Positions 5,374 to 9,306 of a DNA stretch of 9,306 nt are shown here, one piece after another (position 1 is the stretch's first letter; every line of letters begins with the position of its first letter). Under the pieces are notes generated by a model. It saw only the letters and a program-made list of their open reading frames with translations. It did not search any database and was not told where the DNA came from. The position numbers were made by a program, and so were the translations under genes. This DNA is from Smithellaceae bacterium (GTDB lineage Bacteria > Desulfobacterota > Syntrophia > Syntrophales > Smithellaceae), in assembly GCA_028701435.1 (NCBI GenBank), contig JAQVQT010000067.1, forward strand, positions 1 to 9,306, given 5' to 3'.

Positions 5374-7251
5374 ATGAAACATGTGATGCTCGTGAACGCC
5401 GTGCACAAGGAACAGATGCGCATGGCCACGGTTGACGAAAAAGGCAAGCTGATTGAATTCAATATTCAAATGGCGGTCCGGGAGCCGATTACCGGAAATA
5501 TTTACAAGGGCAAGGTGCTGAAAGTCGAACGCGGCCTGCAGGCGGCTTTTGTAGATTACGGCGGCGTCAAGGACGGCTTTCTTCCCCTGCGGGACGTCAG
5601 CCATGAATATCTGACCGAACCGGAAAACGGCTCCTCCGGCGGACGGCCCGCTCTCAAGTCCGGCCAGGAAGTCATTGTGCAGGTCGTCCGGGAAGTCATC
5701 GGCAACAAGGGCGCCCTGCTGACATCTTACATCTCCCTGCCCGGAAGGTATCTGGTGCTGCTCCCCAACAAGCTCTGCGGCGGCATCTCCCGGAAAATCG
5801 AAAGCGAAGAAGACCGCCAGAAGATCAAGACGCTGATGGATCAGATCCAGGTCCCCGAGGGAATGGGCTTTATCGTCCGCACGGCCGGCATCAACCGGAC
5901 CAAGCAGGAAATCCAGCGCGACTACCAGTTCCTGATGCGCCTGTGGAAGGAGATCACCAAGAAGGCCGAAGACGCCTCCGAGCCGTCCCTGCTGTATCAG
6001 GAAACGGATTTCGGCGTGCGGTCGCTGCGCGACTACCTGACGCTCGAAATTGATGAGATCTGGGTGGACGAGGTGGAGGCCTTCCGCAAAATGCGCGCAT
6101 ACCTGAAAGCGGTCGCCCCCCGCCATTTGAGGATTCTCAAGCAATACAAAGACAAGATACCGATTTTTGAACGCTACGCGCTGGAAGAACAGATCCGGGT
6201 GATTTATCAGGAGCGCGTGGAACTCAAGTCCGGCGGCTACATCATCATCAATCCCACGGAAGCCATGATCACCATCGACGTCAATTCCGGGCGCGGGTCG
6301 AACAAGCGAAACATCGAGGAAACCGCTTTCCGGACCAACGTGGAGGCGTGTGAAGAGATTGCGCGCCAGCTCAGACTGCGCGACTTGGGCGGTCTGATCG
6401 TCATCGATTTCATCGATATGATCGACAAGAAGCACATTGCCGAAGTGGAGAAGGCCTTCAAGAAAGCCCTGAGCATGGATCGCGCCAGAATTCAGCTTTC
6501 GCGCATCTCCAAGTTCGGTCTGATGGAGCTGTCCCGCCAGAAAAAGCAGTCCACGATTCAGGAAATCAGCTACACTACTTGTCCGTACTGCGCCGGCAGC
6601 GGTCTGCGCCCCTCTCTGGAGTACGCGTCGCTGGGGGCGTTTCGCAAAATCGAATCGGAGGCGGTCAAGGGCACGTATTCGGAGCTGAAGGTCAGCCTGC
6701 CGCATGAAATCGCCCTGTATATCCTGAACAACAAACGGTCCGAACTCCTGAAGCTGGAGGCGACCTTCGGCGTCTGCCTGATCATCGAGGGAAAACCGGA
6801 TATGGCGTGGGACAATTTCGAAATTCAGCAGTCCGTGAAGGAGCGGGCCCTGGAAGTCAGCGTCATGCAGGGAGTGCCGCTGCTGAATCTGGCGGAAAAG
6901 ACGGAGCCGGATGCGGAAGCCGTTGAAAAACCGGACGCGGAAGCCGGAGAAGCCGAAGAGGCCCCCAAAAAGAAGGGTCGCCGCCGTTCCCGCCACAAAA
7001 AAAGAAAATCGGCGGAGGCACCGAAAGCCGCTGTTTTGACGGACGACGCAACGCCCGACGCGTCCATGCCGGAGCCTTTGCCCGGCGCCGTGACGACGCC
7101 GGTTCCCTCCTCGCAGTTTTCACGGTTTCCCGTCAAACCGCTGAAGATTGTCAGCGCGCTGCCGGAAGAATTCTATCCCGTGGATCTGGGCGGCGATTTT
7201 TTCGCGAACGAACCGAATTCGGAAGACACGGGTGCGGACAAGGAGGATTGA
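5374..7251 (+). CDS. rng: Ribonuclease E/G family endoribonuclease
   Basis: This single-strand-specific endoribonuclease acts in mRNA decay and rRNA maturation. It has 625 residues from the chosen ATG. The S1 RNA-binding part lies at about 35-125 (GNIYKGKVLKVERGLQAAFVDYG), followed by the RNase H-like/DNase I-like catalytic core. The metal-binding aspartates are Asp302 in IDVNSGRG and Asp345 in VIDFIDM, almost the same numbering as E. coli RNase E (303, 346). The Zn-link CPYCAGSG has Cys403 and Cys406. The catalytic part ends near 500. A low-complexity tail follows: acidic (508-530), then basic (KKKGRRRSRHKKRK, 532-545), then a Pro-rich linker and a short conserved-looking C-terminus. The protein is longer than E. 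coli RNase G (489) and much shorter than RNase E (1061). The ATG at 5374 has AAGGA 5 nt upstream; an in-frame ATG at 5353 lacks suitable spacing. The symbol rng is a convention here; rne would be equally defensible. Confidence 0.93.
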   Translation: MKHVMLVNAVHKEQMRMATVDEKGKLIEFNIQMAVREPITGNIYKGKVLKVERGLQAAFVDYGGVKDGFLPLRDVSHEYLTEPENGSSGGRPALKSGQEVIVQVVREVIGNKGALLTSYISLPGRYLVLLPNKLCGGISRKIESEEDRQKIKTLMDQIQVPEGMGFIVRTAGINRTKQEIQRDYQFLMRLWKEITKKAEDASEPSLLYQETDFGVRSLRDYLTLEIDEIWVDEVEAFRKMRAYLKAVAPRHLRILKQYKDKIPIFERYALEEQIRVIYQERVELKSGGYIIINPTEAMITIDVNSGRGSNKRNIEETAFRTNVEACEEIARQLRLRDLGGLIVIDFIDMIDKKHIAEVEKAFKKALSMDRARIQLSRISKFGLMELSRQKKQSTIQEISYTTCPYCAGSGLRPSLEYASLGAFRKIESEAVKGTYSELKVSLPHEIALYILNNKRSELLKLEATFGVCLIIEGKPDMAWDNFEIQQSVKERALEVSVMQGVPLLNLAEKTEPDAEAVEKPDAEAGEAEEAPKKKGRRRSRHKKRKSAEAPKAAVLTDDATPDASMPEPLPGAVTTPVPSSQFSRFPVKPLKIVSALPEEFYPVDLGGDFFANEPNSEDTGADKED

Positions 7252-7315
7252 ATGCCGAACCGAAAGTTTCTCAGAAACGCTGAGCGGTCCTTTCAGGATT
7301 CAGGGAGGCCCGTCC

Positions 7316-8290
7316 ATGGCGGATGAAATCCGAAAAGGACTTTACCGGATTTCCGTGCCGCTGCCGAACAGTCCGCTCAAAGACCTGAATTCTTATATCA
7401 TCAAGGGAAAAGACCGCAATCTGATCATCGACACGGGTTTCAACCGCACGGTCTGCTACGAAGCGATGCGGAATGGTTTGGCGGAGCTGGAAATCGATCT
7501 GCATCAGACCGATTTTATGCTGACCCACATGCACGCCGATCATACGGGGCTTGTGACGCGGCTGGCGACCCAAACCAGCAAAATCTTCTTCGGCAGAATC
7601 GATGCGCGGGTCTTTGACGGGGATCACGGCTGGCAATCCCTCATCGACTTTGCCGAACTCAACGGCTTTCCCGCCGAGGAGCTGCAAAAGGCGCTGGCCA
7701 GCCATCCGGGGTTCAAGTACAGTCCGCAGCAAAAGCCGGTCTTTACCCTGCTGGACGACGGCGACATGATCGAATGCGGCGACTACCGTCTGCGCTGCGT
7801 CGCCACGCCGGGCCATACGCAGGGGCACATCTGTCTGTACGAGGAGGATCAGAAAATTTTCTTTTCCGGCGACCACGTTCTGTTCGACATCACACCGCAC
7901 ATTGAGTCGTGGGCCTATGAAACCAATTCGCTTTCGGACTATCTGGCCAGTCTGGATCGGGTGTCCGCCCTGCCGGTGGAGCTGGTGCTGCCCGGACATC
8001 GGAATTTTCAGGGCGACCTGAAAGACCGGATCCGCGAGTTGAAGATTCACCACCGCGAGCGCGCGGAGGAAGTCCTGGAGGTTTTGGGAAACCAAAAGCT
8101 AAACGCCTATGAGATTGCCGCGGGAATGACCTGGGATATTGACTGCGAGACCTGGGAGGATTTTCCCATTGCCCAGAAGTGGTTTGCCACCGGAGAAGCC
8201 ATCGCGCATCTGCGCTACCTGGAGGGAGAGGGACGGATTCGCCGCCATACCGATCGAAAGATCGTCGCCTTTTCCGCCGTCCCTTCCTGA
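7316..8290 (+). CDS. MBL-fold metallo-hydrolase with C-terminal winged-helix-like region
   Basis: The 324-residue protein has a complete metallo-beta-lactamase metal site: THMHADHTG (His71, His73, Asp75, His76), His167 in TPGHTQGH, Asp186 in FSGDHV and His228 in LPGHR. A binuclear Zn (or Fe) hydrolase is therefore expected. Residues about 245-320 after the core resemble the winged-helix tail of the LACTB2-like/BLACT_WH group (NAYEIAAGMTW, AIAHLRYLEGEGRI). Members of this broad group include thioesterases, glyoxalase II-like enzymes and an RNA endonuclease, so the substrate is unknown. The ATG at 7316 has AGGGAGG 7 nt upstream. The frame stays open further 5' into the RNase gene, but without family similarity. 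The gene starts 64 bp after the RNase gene and is followed by a likely terminator, so it probably closes the cimA-side transcription unit. Confidence 0.9.
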   Translation: MADEIRKGLYRISVPLPNSPLKDLNSYIIKGKDRNLIIDTGFNRTVCYEAMRNGLAELEIDLHQTDFMLTHMHADHTGLVTRLATQTSKIFFGRIDARVFDGDHGWQSLIDFAELNGFPAEELQKALASHPGFKYSPQQKPVFTLLDDGDMIECGDYRLRCVATPGHTQGHICLYEEDQKIFFSGDHVLFDITPHIESWAYETNSLSDYLASLDRVSALPVELVLPGHRNFQGDLKDRIRELKIHHRERAEEVLEVLGNQKLNAYEIAAGMTWDIDCETWEDFPIAQKWFATGEAIAHLRYLEGEGRIRRHTDRKIVAFSAVPS

Positions 8291-8293
8291 TTC

Positions 8294-8332
8294 ACCGCGC
8301 CGCCGGACCCGCCGATGGCGCGCGGTTCTTTT
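8294..8332 (+). terminator. Probable rho-independent terminator after the MBL-fold gene
   Basis: ACC-GCGCC (8294-8301) pairs with GGCGC-GC-GGT (8317-8326), allowing a 2-nt bulge. TTCTTTT follows (8326-8332). It starts 3 nt after the MBL stop codon on the plus strand, the expected place to end the cimA-to-MBL transcript. The T run is interrupted by one C, hence moderate confidence. Confidence 0.6.
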
Positions 8333-8341
8333 CAAACCCAA

Positions 8342-8390
8342 GCAGGGAACGGTTTGAACCACCCTTGCGGGTGGCAAGCCCGTTCCCTGC
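8342..8390. repeat. 49-bp two-tier inverted repeat between convergent genes
   Basis: The outer arms GCAGGGAACGG (8342-8352) and CCGTTCCCTGC (8380-8390) are perfect over 11 bp. The inner arms CCACCC (8359-8364) and GGGTGG (8369-8374) close a TTGC loop. TTG/CAA pairing (8354-8356 with 8375-8377) links the two. It sits between the MBL terminator and the stop codon of the minus-strand MaoC gene (10 bp away). It may be a terminator acting toward the minus strand or a REP-like intergenic element. No good T run follows in either direction. Confidence 0.65.
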
Positions 8391-8399
8391 CCGATGATC

Positions 8400-8858
8400 T
8401 CAGAAAAAAACCATGGCCAGCACTTCCGCGACGCACGCCGGCTTGTCCTGTCCTTCCATTTCAATCGTGTGCGTCTGCCGGATCAGAAGGCGATCGCCCG
8501 TCTTTTCTTCCACGCCGGAAAGAACGATCCGGTCGCGGATTTTTGATCCCGAGGGTACGGGGTTGAGAAAACGCACCTTGTCGAGGCCATAGTTGATGGA
8601 CATCTTCGCGCCTTCGATTTTCACGGGCGCCTGATAGCTGAAAAAAGGAATGTGCGATAGCGTCAGGAATCCGTGTGCGATGGTCCGGCCGAACGGTCCG
8701 CCGGCGGCCTTTTCCGTATCCACATGAATCCACTGGTGATCGCCGGTGCTGTCGGCAAACTGATTGATCTGCTCCTGCGTTACCTGTTTCCAGTCGGAGA
8801 CAAAAACTTCCTTCCCGATATGCGGCTTCAATTCTTTTAGTACCGATTCGATGGACAT
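8400..8858 (-). CDS. MaoC/NodN-like hotdog-fold (R)-enoyl-CoA hydratase/dehydratase
   Basis: The 152-residue single hotdog domain is typical of stand-alone MaoC-like proteins. The catalytic signature FADSTGDHQWIHVD (35-47 region) supplies Asp40 and His45, the pair that hydrates trans-2-enoyl-CoA in (R)-specific hydratases. GPFGRTIAHGFLTLS (54-68) and NYGLDKVRFLNPVPSGSKIR (89-108) follow. Similarity runs through the NodN subgroup. The acyl substrate is unknown; a role in acyl-CoA turnover fits the other CoA-related genes nearby. The ATG is preceded by an AGGGGGA ribosome-binding site. The gene is convergent with the MBL gene. A 209-bp repeat-bearing gap separates it from the flavoenzyme gene upstream, so it probably has its own promoter there, although none with clear -35/-10 boxes was found. 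Confidence 0.92.
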   Translation of the reverse strand: MSIESVLKELKPHIGKEVFVSDWKQVTQEQINQFADSTGDHQWIHVDTEKAAGGPFGRTIAHGFLTLSHIPFFSYQAPVKIEGAKMSINYGLDKVRFLNPVPSGSKIRDRIVLSGVEEKTGDRLLIRQTHTIEMEGQDKPACVAEVLAMVFF

Positions 8859-8948
8859 ATCTTTCCCCCTTTCCCGTTGATGAAATGCCCGGTCGTGCGG
8901 ATGGGCTTGTCCGATTTGTTTTTACGGGGAACGGTTTTAATCGCCTGG

Positions 8949-8980
8949 CCGCCTGATAACCTAACCACCTAATAACCTAA
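8949..8980. repeat. Two tandem 16-bp repeats
   Basis: CCGCCTGATAACCTAA (8949-8964) is followed directly by CCACCTAATAACCTAA (8965-8980), identical at 14 of 16 positions. The pair lies in the 209-bp gap upstream of the MaoC gene. Both differences are G/A. It could be an operator pair or slippage product; no function is evident. Confidence 0.75.
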
Positions 8981-9020
8981 AGGTCACTCGAGGTGGCGCG
9001 TGGTCACGCGAGGCGGTATG
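8981..9020. repeat. Two tandem 20-bp repeats adjoining the 16-bp pair
   Basis: AGGTCACTCGAGGTGGCGCG (8981-9000) and TGGTCACGCGAGGCGGTATG (9001-9020) share GGTCAC-CGAGG-GG in register at a 20-bp period. AGGTGG and AGGCGG in these units are the exact reverse complements of CCACCT and CCGCCT in the neighbouring 16-bp repeats, giving a nested inverted arrangement. This accounts for much of the 209-bp gap; the rest (8859-8948, 9021-9067) shows no further feature. Confidence 0.7.
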
Positions 9021-9067
9021 AGACTACTCGACCGTTTCCCGCTTCTCGTATTTCGGCCGACGTCCGG

Positions 9068-9306
9068 TTATTCCAGGGCCGTGTTGACTTTGGCCTGCGC
9101 GTCTTTCGCCTCTTTCATGATTCGCTCGAAGAGCTCGGCGATGGTCGGCACGTCATGAATCAACCCCTGTGACTGACCAACCGGCAGCACGCCTGTTTTG
9201 GAATCGCCGTCTTCCGTCGCGACCCGGATGGCCTTGAATGCGTTGGCCATGTATGCGAGCTGTCTGGCATTTTTGTAACCGGACAGCAGAACCCCGATAA
9301 AGAGTT
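9068..9306 (-). CDS. C-terminal part of a nitronate monooxygenase / 2-nitropropane dioxygenase-like flavoenzyme (5' end outside window)
   Basis: Seventy-eight C-terminal residues are visible before the TAA at 9068-9070. The frame stays open to the window edge, so the protein continues upstream. The ending, with GVLPVGQSQGLIHDVPTIAELFERIMKEA, matches the C-terminus of the FMN-dependent NPD/NMO TIM-barrel family, where (V/P)AGQ..GLI..(I/V)P...EL..RI is common. Members oxidise alkyl nitronates or, in FabK-like forms, reduce enoyl-ACP. The FMN and catalytic residues lie outside the window, so function stays at family level. An internal ATG at 9248-9250 is not the real start, because similarity extends upstream of it. 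The gene is co-directional with the MaoC gene, 209 bp apart. Confidence 0.75.
   Translation of the reverse strand, partial: LFIGVLLSGYKNARQLAYMANAFKAIRVATEDGDSKTGVLPVGQSQGLIHDVPTIAELFERIMKEAKDAQAKVNTALE

Noticed and set aside
5095..6996. Minus-strand open frame of 633 codons opposite the RNase E/G gene
   Set aside because: It lies wholly opposite genes with full sets of conserved catalytic motifs and shows no recognisable domain. Long antisense frames are common in GC-rich coding DNA.
8997..9010. CGCGTG-GT-CACGCG palindrome as a regulator site
   Set aside because: It spans the junction of the two 20-bp repeats and is explained by them; the two-base loop makes it a poor hairpin, and no known operator was recognised.

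Overview
The window reads as ordinary chromosome from a Gram-negative bacterium of moderately high GC. The best guess is a deltaproteobacterium (Desulfobacterota, Syntrophia- or Desulfobacteria-like). That guess rests on inference: a long-form citramalate synthase, a YciO-like protein, an RNase E/G of about 625 residues, and several stand-alone acyl-CoA enzymes. No tRNA, rRNA, CRISPR array, transposase or phage gene was seen.

Layout. On the minus strand at the left are a 3'-truncated crotonase-family enoyl-CoA isomerase/hydratase (1-668) and, 35 bp upstream of it, a CPA2/Kef-type cation:proton antiporter with a C-terminal RCK module (704-2689). A divergent intergenic region (2690-3005) follows. 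On the plus strand come citramalate synthase cimA (3006-4583), a Sua5/YciO/YrdC-family protein (4673-5278), an RNase E/G (5374-7251) and an MBL-fold hydrolase with a C-terminal tail (7316-8290), ending at a probable terminator. Facing them on the minus strand are a MaoC/NodN-like hydratase (8400-8858) and the C-terminal end of a 2-nitropropane dioxygenase/nitronate monooxygenase-like flavoenzyme (9068-9306). A 209-bp gap between those two carries short tandem repeats.

The most interesting element is the cimA leader. A consensus sigma-70 promoter (TTGACA, 17 bp, TATTAT; 2788-2816) precedes a 24-codon leader ORF (2849-2923) with six isoleucine codons within eight positions. A 12-nt segment just before the leader stop codon can pair with the 5' arm of a strong intrinsic terminator (2950-2986), which sits just before the cimA start. 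This is the full architecture of ribosome-mediated transcription attenuation. The amino acid sensed, isoleucine, is the end product of the citramalate (threonine-independent) pathway whose first enzyme is CimA. CimA also keeps its C-terminal LeuA-type allosteric domain, so the pathway is probably controlled by isoleucine both in transcription and by feedback inhibition.

The genes after cimA are co-directional with short gaps and may be read from the same promoter, which would place a tRNA-modification-like protein and an RNase under partial isoleucine control. That is inference: the gaps at 4584-4672 and 5279-5373 could hold promoters. The fatty acyl-CoA genes at both edges share a metabolic theme but are separate transcription units.
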